NCBI GenBank assembly: GCA_900315455.1
Contig: OMZE01000042.1
Coordinates: forward strand, 1-32,226
Length of the DNA: 32,226 bases
Direction: 5' to 3'
DNA from: an uncultured Prevotellaceae bacterium
GTDB lineage: Bacteria > Bacteroidota > Bacteroidia > Bacteroidales > Bacteroidaceae
A program made the position numbers and the translations under genes. Below are positions 23,506 through 31,633 of the stretch, in pieces (positions within the stretch are counted from its first letter, which is position 1; every line of letters begins with the position of its first letter). The notes beneath the pieces are model-generated. The model worked only from the letters and a program-made list of their open reading frames with translations, did no database searches and was not told the DNA's origin.

Positions 23506-24429
23506 TTACTTCTTTGATTCCCTTTTATTTGACTGCTGGTTATATTTGCTGACCGTCTTCAGCGTCTTCTGCCGTCCGATGGCTATCAGTTTCTCCGACT
23601 TGTCGTAATCGAATCCTCCATAGCGGCTCATTTGAATATCAACGAGTATTTCGGGCTTCATCAACTGAGCCATCAAGACAGAATTCTGACGAATCATCAG
23701 CGAACTGACACGTGAGAGCATCGTGTAATAGTTGAAGTCGAGGTTGTCGGGAATCACCTTGTCGATGATCTGCGCAACCAAAGACCTATTCTCCTTGCGC
23801 CGTTCGGAGAGTTCGTGTTTCAACTCCCCCTGAGCCTTGTAGTTGTGACCGCTCACATCCACACCCACCAAGATGTCTCCTTTGTGGCGGACCACACGGT
23901 TCAACGGAAAGGGGTTAATCACTCCACCGTCAATCAGTATCATCCCGTCGCGTTGGACAGGCTTGTAGAACGAAGGAAGAGATATGCTGGCACGGATTGC
24001 CTCAAACAGGCTCCCTGTGCGAATAACCACTTCGCGTCCTGCCGCCCAGTCTGTAGCCACGGCACAATAGGGGATAGGGAGGTCTTCAATAGCCATATCA
24101 GGCACGAATTCCATGATGGCTTCAATGATACGGTCGCCTTTCACGAAATGGTTAAGCGACAAGGAGAAGTCGGTCAGTTCCAGCATCTTCTTGCGGTCGA
24201 TGCCCTTCATCCACTCGCGGAACTCCTGCAGTTTTCCGGTTGCATATACGCCACCGATGAGGGCACCCATGGAGCAACCCGCAATCGATGTAATATGATA
24301 ACCCTGTTCCTCCAACACCTCTATAGCACCGATGTGAGCCAGTCCTCTGGCACCACCACTTGAAAGTGTCAGTGCGACGTCTTTGGTTTCAGGTTTTTTC
24401 TTTGTTATATTGAACAGTTTTTCTAACAT
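23506..24429 (-). CDS. Patatin-like phospholipase (RssA type)
   Basis: 307 residues. Ser-Asp dyad lipase family: oxyanion-hole motif SSGGARGLAHIGAIEVLEEQ, nucleophile GCSMG (Ser53) and the DGG motif (Asp167) in ILIDGGVINPFPL. The N-terminus lacks a signal peptide, so it is probably cytoplasmic or peripheral on the membrane, acting on phospholipids or related esters. Past the catalytic region comes a basic helical stretch (ELSERRKENRSLVAQIIDK) and a Lys/Arg-rich end. It is 79 nt downstream of the C1 peptidase gene on the same strand with no promoter box in between, so co-transcription is possible. Confidence 0.92.
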   Translation of the reverse strand: MLEKLFNITKKKPETKDVALTLSSGGARGLAHIGAIEVLEEQGYHITSIAGCSMGALIGGVYATGKLQEFREWMKGIDRKKMLELTDFSLSLNHFVKGDRIIEAIMEFVPDMAIEDLPIPYCAVATDWAAGREVVIRTGSLFEAIRASISLPSFYKPVQRDGMILIDGGVINPFPLNRVVRHKGDILVGVDVSGHNYKAQGELKHELSERRKENRSLVAQIIDKVIPDNLDFNYYTMLSRVSSLMIRQNSVLMAQLMKPEILVDIQMSRYGGFDYDKSEKLIAIGRQKTLKTVSKYNQQSNKRESKK

Positions 24430-24508
24430 TGATTTTTCTCCTATCGCTTCTGCCGTTTTTGCATTTCAATCACCATCATCAGCATTCTTTCCTATTCATC
24501 CTATCCGT

Positions 24509-25633
24509 TTAAAAACCAGAATTTCCAGTAGCATCACGCAATTTCTTCGGGAGAGAGTGGCGGTTGAGGAAAAGATAGGTGGTGTTGAGCGCAATATAGT
24601 CGCGTGACATATACCAAATGCCTTTATATTGACCACTTTTTCCCCATGAGTTCTTCACCATATAGAAGGGATTCCTTTGTTCGTCAACGGCTTTGCCGTA
24701 GATGAGCATCACATGGTCGTAGGTGAACCGCCAGTCATTCCACTGCTTCTGGCGCAAATGCTGTGAAGGTTTGACACCATCGGGCAGCATGGCCAATCCC
24801 GTTCGGGTGAAGTCACCCGTCACGTCTCCGCCCCATGCCACGGTATAACCGGCATCCAGCGCCTTGTCGAGCACGTCCATCAACTGTTCGATGGGGATGT
24901 TGTAACTGGGCTTCAGCCGCCATTTGTAAGGAGCCTCGATGATGAACCACTTATTGAACGGATGATGGGTGAAACTCGTGAGACTCACGTAATCGTCGAG
25001 ATTAAGCCTCAGGCTTTCAAAAAATGATTTCGGGGTGTATGTCTTTCCCTCGTAAACGAATGTTTCCGGGCATCGACCTATGTATTTTTCGATGACCGCA
25101 TGAACGCTGTCTTGCCAATGGGGTAGGGGTTGTTTGGCGTCTTTGACTACGATGCTGCTCACCTTGCGTTCCAGTTCAGGGAAGAACACTTTGAAGTTGG
25201 CCAACGAGTCGCCTGTGAGCGAACCAGGTGCCGGCATGGCGTTTTCAGGGCAAATGCCGTGCAAGCGCAATACCTCCAACACGTCATCACATGAGCCACC
25301 TTCTGAAATCTGGCTGTAGCCATGCATGCGCACGTAATGAGTAGCACAGTCCATATAGTCTTTGCCGACCACGAACATCTCGCACAGGTCATAGGTTTTC
25401 CCTGTGAGCCGTAGAATCTCGCTCTCGAAGTATCCCAATGTGGCATAAGCCCAGCATGTGCCACTGCGATGTTGGTTCTTCACACTTGTTATGGGATTCT
25501 CCTTTACCACGCGGAAAGTCTTTTTCACGTCAGACGTGATTGCTTTCCGCTGAAGATTTTCCTGTGCAGATGCCATCGAAGCCATCAGCACGATGATGAA
25601 AATAATTACCGGTTTCAGGGCAAATTTTATCAT
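24509..25633 (-). CDS. Secreted papain-family (C1) cysteine peptidase
   Basis: 374 residues from the ATG at 25633, which begins a signal peptide ending at SMASAQ; the frame is open 23 codons further, but that part contains the promoter. The C1B/bleomycin-hydrolase-like catalytic triad is visible: Cys60 in RSGTCWAYATLGYFES, His in FTYDHVMLIYG and Asn in MVKNSWGKSGQYKGIWYMS. It is shorter than cytoplasmic PepC (about 450) and, unlike it, exported. Features such as GICPENAMP and YKWRLKPSYNIPIEQLMDVLDKAL are typical of this aminopeptidase C-like group. Probable role: processing or degrading proteins in the envelope or outside the cell. It has its own promoter and precedes the patatin gene. Confidence 0.92.
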   Translation of the reverse strand: MIKFALKPVIIFIIVLMASMASAQENLQRKAITSDVKKTFRVVKENPITSVKNQHRSGTCWAYATLGYFESEILRLTGKTYDLCEMFVVGKDYMDCATHYVRMHGYSQISEGGSCDDVLEVLRLHGICPENAMPAPGSLTGDSLANFKVFFPELERKVSSIVVKDAKQPLPHWQDSVHAVIEKYIGRCPETFVYEGKTYTPKSFFESLRLNLDDYVSLTSFTHHPFNKWFIIEAPYKWRLKPSYNIPIEQLMDVLDKALDAGYTVAWGGDVTGDFTRTGLAMLPDGVKPSQHLRQKQWNDWRFTYDHVMLIYGKAVDEQRNPFYMVKNSWGKSGQYKGIWYMSRDYIALNTTYLFLNRHSLPKKLRDATGNSGF

Positions 25634-25660
25634 TACTTGAATATATTCTTTAGTGACGAA

Positions 25661-25691
25661 CAAAGATAATAAAGACTGTTGAAAAAACAAA
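25661..25691 (-). promoter_or_regulatory. Promoter of the C1 peptidase gene
   Basis: On the minus strand TTTG (25688-25691) and TATCTTTG (25661-25668) are 19 nt apart, 27 nt ahead of the ATG at 25633. Confidence 0.8.
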
Positions 25692-25851
25692 GAAAAATCC
25701 ATGTCATATCAAATTTTGTTTTTTCATGTCTTATTTCGGTTTTCCAAGTATCGACAGAGAATTCTTATTCAGTAGGGGATACCACATGACAAAAAGACTT
25801 GATGATTGATGTTTCGCATAGTTATCTTTTACAATAAATTCTATTTATCAT

Positions 25852-25915
25852 AATATTGATTATTTTGAATTTATGCATATCGAATTCTGGAGGTGCTAAC
25901 GCAATATTGATTATT
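25852..25915 (+). repeat. Two copies of a 13-bp direct repeat upstream of the CobW gene
   Basis: AATATTGATTATT occurs at 25852-25864 and 25903-25915. The spacing of 51 bp is close to five helical turns, so both copies would face the same side of DNA. Regulatory function is inferred. Confidence 0.5.
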
Positions 25916-25958
25916 GTTAAAAAACGAGCGAGAAACATCTTTTATATAAAATAATGTG

Positions 25959-25966
25959 TAATTTTG
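25959..25966 (+). promoter_or_regulatory. -7 box of the CobW-CotH operon
   Basis: TAATTTTG, 23 nt ahead of the ATG at 25990. There is no TTTG at the -33 distance; a regulator bound at the 13-bp repeats could substitute for it. Confidence 0.5.
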
Positions 25967-25989
25967 CAATCTCTAAATTTTAGAATAAA

Positions 25990-27279
25990 ATGAGTATAAG
26001 AGAAATCCCAGTATTGCTGCTGACCGGTTATTTAGGAAGTGGCAAGACAACTTTGGTAAACAAAATCCTTCTTAACAAACAAGGCATTAAATTCGCGGTT
26101 ATCGTCAATGACATTGGCGAAGTGAATATTGATGCCGACCTGATTGAAAAAGGTGGAATTGTTGGCAAAAAAGATGAAAGTCTGGTGGCATTGCAGAATG
26201 GCTGTATCTGTTGTACGTTGAAAATGGACCTCATTGAGCAACTGCGCGAGATTACCAGCATGAAGAAGTTTGACTATATTGTCATCGAAGCCAGCGGTAT
26301 ATGTGAGCCAGCCCCGATAGCCCGTACGATTTGTTCTATACCAACAATGGGAATAGAATACGTGAAAGACGGCCTGGCACGCCTCGACTGTATCGTGACC
26401 GTGGTCGATGCTCTCCGTATGCAGACAGATTTTGCCGGTGGAAACGATTTGCTTAACCAGAACATCGACGAGGATGACATAGAAAACCTTGTCATTCAAC
26501 AAATAGAATTCTGCAATAAGATTATCTTGAACAAATCCTCTGAAGTGTCTGAAAATGAATTAGAAAGAATCAAACAGATCGTTCATGCCCTACAGCCACA
26601 AGGTGAAATTATCACCTGCGACTATTGCGACTTCGATTTGTCGAAAATCCTTGATACTCAAGAGTTTGAGTTCAATGATGTGGCTGCATCCGCTACATGG
26701 GTTAAGGAAATAGAAAAACACCATGACGAGGACGAGGATGAAGATGAAGAAGACCACCACCATGATGATGACGATGACGACGATGACGAAGAGCACGATG
26801 CACATCACCATCACCATCATGAACATGACGAAGACCATGACGAAGAAAGCGAGGGGCACCATCACCACCATCACCACCACCATCATCACCATGAGGGAGG
26901 CGAAGTGGAAGAATACGGTATTGGCACCTATGTATACTACCGTAGAGAACCCATGAACTTAGGACGTTTTGATGAGTTTGTGGCCCGCAAATGGCCCAAA
27001 AACATCATACGTGCCAAAGGCATCTGCTATTTCTACGATGAAAGAGACACCTGTTACCTCTTTGAACAAGCAGGAAAACAAGTGAGCATCAGCAATGCTG
27101 GAAAATGGTATGCCACCATGCCGAAAGATGAACTCCAACAACTGATGGACCGTGAACCAGGCCTTCGCCGCGACTGGCATGAGAAATATGGTGACAGAAT
27201 GCAGAAAATTGTCTTTATAGGACAAAAACTCGACAAAAAATACATTTCTGAAGAATTGGACAAATGCTTAGAAAGATAG
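25990..27279 (+). CDS. CobW/G3E-family GTPase, probable metal chaperone, with long His/Asp tract
   Basis: 429 residues. G3E P-loop GTPase: Walker A GYLGSGKTT (13-21), the GEVNIDADLI motif, the metal-binding C-x-C-C in NGCICCT (Cys72, 74, 75), and the SGICEPAPIA segment. The C-terminal CobW_C domain is visible from about residue 310 (RFDEFVARKWPKNIIRAKG, GKWYATMPKDEL). Between the two lies an Asp/Glu/His tract (about 243-305) with roughly 26 histidines, the longest run being 12. Such tracts bind Zn or Ni in COG0523 proteins such as YeiR/ZNG1-like members. The family inserts metals into target enzymes or acts in zinc shortage; which metal or client applies here is unknown. A CotH-like gene starts 4 nt after its stop. 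Confidence 0.92.
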   Translation: MSIREIPVLLLTGYLGSGKTTLVNKILLNKQGIKFAVIVNDIGEVNIDADLIEKGGIVGKKDESLVALQNGCICCTLKMDLIEQLREITSMKKFDYIVIEASGICEPAPIARTICSIPTMGIEYVKDGLARLDCIVTVVDALRMQTDFAGGNDLLNQNIDEDDIENLVIQQIEFCNKIILNKSSEVSENELERIKQIVHALQPQGEIITCDYCDFDLSKILDTQEFEFNDVAASATWVKEIEKHHDEDEDEDEEDHHHDDDDDDDDEEHDAHHHHHHEHDEDHDEESEGHHHHHHHHHHHHEGGEVEEYGIGTYVYYRREPMNLGRFDEFVARKWPKNIIRAKGICYFYDERDTCYLFEQAGKQVSISNAGKWYATMPKDELQQLMDREPGLRRDWHEKYGDRMQKIVFIGQKLDKKYISEELDKCLER

Positions 27280-27283
27280 AATA

Positions 27284-29728
27284 ATGAATCTTAAGTCATT
27301 CTATATCACCACTGTCCTGCTGACCTCTGCGATGACAACCCAAGCGCAGTTGGTTATCAATGAGTTGATGCAATCCAATATCGATTGCTTGCTCGACGAC
27401 ATCAACGAATATCCGGACTCGTGGGTGGAACTATACAACCAAGGTACTACCACGGAATACCTGTCACAGTATAGTATCGGCTTGACCGACAGTCCGGAAG
27501 AAGCTTGGAAATTGCCCAACAGGGCCATATCCCCCCATCAATATATAGTCATTTACTGCGACAAGGACGCAGACGGCTTACATGCCAATTTCAGAATCGA
27601 CTCAGGAAAAGGCTCACTTTACCTTTTCCATAACAATACCGTCGCCGACGGATTGACAAAATTGGCCAAACAGCCGTCGCCCAATATCTCGTATGGCCGG
27701 GAAACCGACGGCAGTGATGTATGGGGATACCAATACACCCCTACCCCATCCTCTACCAACTGCGGCACCATCTGCAGCGACATCCTTGGGGAACCCATTT
27801 TCAGCGTTCCAGGCAAGGTGACCTCAAACAACTCTATCTTTTCTTTAACCCTCTCCCTGCCCGACGGCTGTCCAGAAGGAACAGTCATCCGGTATACAAC
27901 CAATGGCAGTGAACCAACCAGGGAGAGTGCAAAGTATTCCAATCCAATTACCATCAACACCACCCGTACCATTCGGGCGAAATTGTTCTGCGAAGGGTAT
28001 CTTTCCCCACGTTCGACCACCCATTCGTACATCTTCCTCAATAGGAGTCTCACTCTGCCCGTCGTATCTATCGTCACCGACGACAAATTCTTTTACGACA
28101 ACAAACTGGGCATATACGTACAAGGAACATACGGAGGAGGTCAAGCCAATTACAAATACGACTGGCGACGACCTATCAATTTCGAGTATTTTGAGGGAAT
28201 GAACACCGAAAGTATCCTCAACCAACTATGCGAGACCCGTGTGCAAGGCGGTGCATCGAGAGATTGCGTGCTGAAATCACTTGTGGTCTACGCCAACAAA
28301 CGATTTGGGAAAAAAAGGCTCGAATATGAGTTCTTCCCCGACCAGAAGCCGGACATGGACAACTTCAAGTCTATCATCCTGCGCAATGCCGGCAACGACT
28401 TCGATTACCTCTATATGCGAGATGCCGTCATCCAGCGGACCATGGCCGGTCACACCGACCTTGACTGGCAAGCATGGCGCCCTGCCATTGTGTATATCAA
28501 CGGTACATATAAAGGTATACTCAACATCAGGGAACGCAGTACTGCCGACAACATCTATTCCAATTATGACGAACTGGAAGATATCGACATGATAGAGAAC
28601 TGGTATGACGTGAAAGAAGGCGACATGAACAACTGGCATGAGTTTGAGGCTTTCTATACAGAACACGGACATACGTTGGAGGAATATGCGGAATGGATAG
28701 ACTGGAAGGAGTTCATCAACCTCATGGTCATGAACCTGTATTACAACAACCAGGATTTTCCCGGCAACAACATTGTGATGTGGCGCCCGCGTGCTGAAGG
28801 CGGGAAATGGCGCTTCGTGGCCAAGGACACCGACTTCGGTCTGGGACTCTATGGCTCGAGTGCCGATTACAACACCATCAAGTGGCTTAACGACCCCAAC
28901 TATGACTCCAACCGAAACTGGGCAAACCATTACGAGCATACCCGGCTGTTCAGGAGAATGATGGAAGACGAGAACTTCAAGCGTGAATTCCTTGACAGGG
29001 CTGCCATCTATATGGGCGACTTCCTCAATGTGACTGGTACAAGGGAGGTGTGGGACCCGATGTACGATCTGATCAAAACCGAATACCCCTTTCACAGGAA
29101 ACTGATCAACCAATGGTGGCCCAATTACAACGACGAACTGAACGCAGCCCGCAATTGGGTATCACAACGCACCAATCATTTCTACAAGCAACTTGCAGAT
29201 TACTATAACACCGGCACTCCCGTTCCCTTGACCGTCAACACCAGTATGAGTGCCGAAGACCTTGAAGGCGTGAGCATCAGTTTCAATGATGTCGTCTTGT
29301 CGAAGGGTACTTTCAACGGAAAATTCTTCAGCGGGCATAATGTCACGCTCAAGGGCACTCCTATCAACGGCAAGCAAGTGACGGGATGGATGGTAACCCG
29401 TGTGGCACAAAATGGGACAACTAACGAAACCATCGAAGGCGATACCTATACGTTCGAGATGCCCAACTGCACAAGACTTGTCATCACCGCTCTGCTGGAT
29501 GAATATTCTGGCATACACGACATAGCCGATGATGCTTACCATTGGAGTCTCAATGATGACCTGCTGACCATCACAGGTGTGGTGGATGGAACTGACATCA
29601 TGGTGTATGATACTCAGGGCATACTTGTAGCGAAATGCAGGGCCATCGGTGGCGAAAACCAGATACAGTTGCCCCATCGCGGCATCTATATCTTGAAAAT
29701 CGGGAGTCGGCAGTTCAAAATCAGATAA
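27284..29728 (+). CDS. Secreted CotH-kinase-family protein with lamin-tail and chitobiase-like domains
   Basis: 814 residues. Signal peptide ending TTQAQ. Domains in order: lamin-tail domain (about 22-160; LVINELMQSNIDC, WVELYNQG, YIVIYCDKDADGLHANF), a chitobiase/hexosaminidase C-terminal-type domain (about 195-250; GTVIRYTTNGSEPTRESAKYS), then the CotH-like kinase domain (about 260-620). Its metal-binding core is RFVAKDTDFGLGLYG (Asp515, Asp517). Next come a beta-rich module and a C-terminal segment IMVYDTQGILVAKCRAIGGE resembling type IX sorting ends. CotH in spores is a secreted protein kinase; Bacteroidales versions have no proven substrate. The start is 4 nt after the CobW gene stop, so the two are probably translated from one mRNA. 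Confidence 0.92.
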   Translation: MNLKSFYITTVLLTSAMTTQAQLVINELMQSNIDCLLDDINEYPDSWVELYNQGTTTEYLSQYSIGLTDSPEEAWKLPNRAISPHQYIVIYCDKDADGLHANFRIDSGKGSLYLFHNNTVADGLTKLAKQPSPNISYGRETDGSDVWGYQYTPTPSSTNCGTICSDILGEPIFSVPGKVTSNNSIFSLTLSLPDGCPEGTVIRYTTNGSEPTRESAKYSNPITINTTRTIRAKLFCEGYLSPRSTTHSYIFLNRSLTLPVVSIVTDDKFFYDNKLGIYVQGTYGGGQANYKYDWRRPINFEYFEGMNTESILNQLCETRVQGGASRDCVLKSLVVYANKRFGKKRLEYEFFPDQKPDMDNFKSIILRNAGNDFDYLYMRDAVIQRTMAGHTDLDWQAWRPAIVYINGTYKGILNIRERSTADNIYSNYDELEDIDMIENWYDVKEGDMNNWHEFEAFYTEHGHTLEEYAEWIDWKEFINLMVMNLYYNNQDFPGNNIVMWRPRAEGGKWRFVAKDTDFGLGLYGSSADYNTIKWLNDPNYDSNRNWANHYEHTRLFRRMMEDENFKREFLDRAAIYMGDFLNVTGTREVWDPMYDLIKTEYPFHRKLINQWWPNYNDELNAARNWVSQRTNHFYKQLADYYNTGTPVPLTVNTSMSAEDLEGVSISFNDVVLSKGTFNGKFFSGHNVTLKGTPINGKQVTGWMVTRVAQNGTTNETIEGDTYTFEMPNCTRLVITALLDEYSGIHDIADDAYHWSLNDDLLTITGVVDGTDIMVYDTQGILVAKCRAIGGENQIQLPHRGIYILKIGSRQFKIR

Positions 29729-29759
29729 GCCAAGTGCTGTTGCCTATCCATTCACGGCA

Positions 29760-31058
29760 CTATTCCACATCTATGATATCCGACCAACGGGTGGTATAAT
29801 AGGGGCTGATGTGGTCGCGCTTGATGGCAGTGGCAAACTGCCCTGCCCTACCCTTTCCGCCTTTGGCCGTATACTGCTGTGCACCAAGCACAACCGTTTC
29901 CCTGCCATTGAGTTTGTTGATTCTGTCGACGACCTCATCCAAATTTCTCATTTTCTTGTAGCGCTCGGGCTCATAGTCAAGAAAACTGGTCTGAATGTTG
30001 CTTTCATTGGTGATGTCGAGAATCATCACACCCGCTTTCTTATATAGGTAGCCAGGTCTGAACATCTTTTCCAGGCATAGAATGGCACAATTCACTATGG
30101 GCTGTGTGGAATTGGTTGGCGTGGGCATGACCATTGAGAAGGACATTCCGTATTGCTGCAAGTCGTCGCGGAAATGGTTGGTGTCGATGAATACGCCCAC
30201 GACAGATGACACAGAGTGTTGCCGGCGCAGTTTTTCTGCGCAACGAGCAGCATAATTGGCCACATGGGTGCGCAGACTGGCGATGTCGCCCAGCATGGTG
30301 GGAAACGACCTTGAGGTGCAGATGCTTTTTTTCGTCACCATCTCCATGTCGTCAAAAGGAATGCAGTCAATTCCATTGAGTTCCTGCCATGTACGTTGAC
30401 CTACGATGTTGAAATACGATCTTACCCAAGTCGACGAGTGGTTGGCGAAGTCGAAGGCTGTCCGTACGCCGAGGGTGTCAAGTTTCCTGCTCCATCGCCG
30501 CCCTATCCCCCACACGTCACCAACAGGGAATAATTTGAGCGCCACCTCACGCTTGTTTTCATCGTCGATGACGCAACAATGGTGATAGCCGGGATATTTC
30601 TTGGCAAATTTGCTGGCTACTTTGGCCAATGTCTTTGTTGGGGCAATGCCTATACTTACCGGCATGCCCAGACCATGCCAGATGCGCTTGTACAAATCCT
30701 CGCCCCATTGTCTCAGGGAGTCGGAATCCTTGATGTCCAACTGGCAAAAACCTTCATCGATGCTGTAACGATGGAAAACGGGTGCCGAATTGCGCACGAT
30801 GTTCATCAGTCTTCTTGTCATATCAGCATACAACTCATAGTTGGAGGAAAAAGCGTAGATGTGTTGATGGGGAAAGAGGTCTTGCAGTTGAAAGAATGGA
30901 GTACCGTCTTTCACGCCTAACGCCTTGGCTTCATTGCTGCGCGCAACCACACAACCATCATTGTTAGACAATACCACCACGGGCTTGCCGATGAGGTCGG
31001 GGCGGAACACCCGCTCGCAACTCACATAACAATTGTCTACATCCACCAATGCGTACAT
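29760..31058 (-). CDS. umuC: Error-prone DNA polymerase V catalytic subunit UmuC
   Basis: 432 residues from the ATG at 31058 ([18 protein letters not shown]); a longer frame begins 10 codons earlier. Y-family polymerase for translesion synthesis past damaged bases. The catalytic acids are present: Asp6 in VDVDN, and Asp101/Glu102 in [12 protein letters not shown], at the same residue numbers as in E. coli UmuC. Further motifs include [20 protein letters not shown], the helix-hairpin-helix region [19 protein letters not shown], and the C-terminal [13 protein letters not shown]. It lies 34 nt after umuD on the same strand and is presumably damage-inducible with it. Confidence 0.95.
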   Translation of the reverse strand: MYALVDVDNCYVSCERVFRPDLIGKPVVVLSNNDGCVVARSNEAKALGVKDGTPFFQLQDLFPHQHIYAFSSNYELYADMTRRLMNIVRNSAPVFHRYSIDEGFCQLDIKDSDSLRQWGEDLYKRIWHGLGMPVSIGIAPTKTLAKVASKFAKKYPGYHHCCVIDDENKREVALKLFPVGDVWGIGRRWSRKLDTLGVRTAFDFANHSSTWVRSYFNIVGQRTWQELNGIDCIPFDDMEMVTKKSICTSRSFPTMLGDIASLRTHVANYAARCAEKLRRQHSVSSVVGVFIDTNHFRDDLQQYGMSFSMVMPTPTNSTQPIVNCAILCLEKMFRPGYLYKKAGVMILDITNESNIQTSFLDYEPERYKKMRNLDEVVDRINKLNGRETVVLGAQQYTAKGGKGRAGQFATAIKRDHISPYYTTRWSDIIDVE

Positions 31059-31092
31059 GATTCCAACAGATGAAGTCTGTAGATTCACGCCA

Positions 31093-31545
31093 TTATTTCC
31101 GGCGCCAGTCTTTTATTGTGTATTGCACCACCCCCCATATGGTAAGGTCGTCATCGGCGGTGATGCGGAAGGTCTCAAACGACGGGTTGGCAGGCACAAG
31201 GTTGATGTACCCTTCGTCGATATGTGTATTATCAAAAAATTTCACCGTAAACTTATTGTCGTAATAGGCCACTACTACATCGCCGTTATGAGGCTCTATC
31301 GAACGGTCGATAACCAAAATGTCACCATCACATATACCAGCATTTATCATGGAGTCGCCTCTCACTCTGCCATAGAAAGTGGTGTCAGGATGGCGAATCA
31401 TGTCTTTATTGAAGTCGAGCACATCCACCTCATAGGCTTCGGCAGGAGAAGGGAACCCTGCTTTTATGCCCGGGGCATAACTGAGAGTGAGTTTAGTGCT
31501 GAATTCACTATGCAAGAATGAAATCTCGTTGTTGTCTTTTTCCAT
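31093..31545 (-). CDS. umuD: UmuD-type self-cleaving subunit of DNA polymerase V
   Basis: 150 residues. LexA/UmuD-type S24 peptidase without a DNA-binding domain. The cleavage site AG lies at 29-30 in [11 protein letters not shown]; the catalytic Ser65 is in GDSMINAGI and Lys102 in FTVKFFD, equivalent to E. coli UmuD Ser60 and Lys97. After self-cleavage stimulated by RecA filaments it joins UmuC in the mutasome. It is followed 34 nt later by umuC, and its promoter overlaps a long inverted repeat. Confidence 0.93.
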   Translation of the reverse strand: MEKDNNEISFLHSEFSTKLTLSYAPGIKAGFPSPAEAYEVDVLDFNKDMIRHPDTTFYGRVRGDSMINAGICDGDILVIDRSIEPHNGDVVVAYYDNKFTVKFFDNTHIDEGYINLVPANPSFETFRITADDDLTIWGVVQYTIKDWRRK

Positions 31546-31572
31546 TAATCACACCTATTGATTAAACCATGG

Positions 31573-31603
31573 CAAATATAGTGAAAGCCGAAGACAATGC
31601 AAA
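31573..31603 (-). promoter_or_regulatory. Promoter of umuDC
   Basis: On the minus strand TTTG (31600-31603) and TATATTTG (31573-31580) are 19 nt apart, 28 nt ahead of the umuD ATG. The -33 element lies inside the left arm of the inverted repeat 31594-31633. Confidence 0.75.
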
Positions 31604-31633
31604 ACAAAAGACGAAGTATTTTGTTTGCATTGT
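31594..31633. promoter_or_regulatory. Inverted repeat over the umuDC -33 element, probable operator
   Basis: ACAATGCAAAACAAAA (31594-31609) and TTTTGTTTGCATTGT (31619-31633) are inverted repeats that match over 15 bp apart from one extra A in the left arm; the spacer is 9 nt. Its overlap with the -33 element suggests a repressor site. No regulator gene is adjacent. Confidence 0.65.

Larger units (their letters stand above)
25634..25989. other. Divergent intergenic region with promoters and a 13-bp direct repeat
   Basis: This 356-nt AT-rich region separates the divergent peptidase and CobW genes. It holds the peptidase promoter at the left, the CobW -7 box at the right, and two copies of AATATTGATTATT at 25852-25864 and 25903-25915 (start-to-start 51 bp). 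No gene is evident. Confidence 0.6.

Noticed and set aside
28277-29113. A 278-codon open frame on the minus strand
   Set aside because: Antisense to the CotH-like gene; a shadow of its GC-rich third positions.
29733-29761. Hairpin AGTGCTG/CGGCACT between the convergent CotH and umuC genes as a bidirectional terminator
   Set aside because: The stem has a wobble pair, the loop is 15 nt and no T-run follows on either strand.
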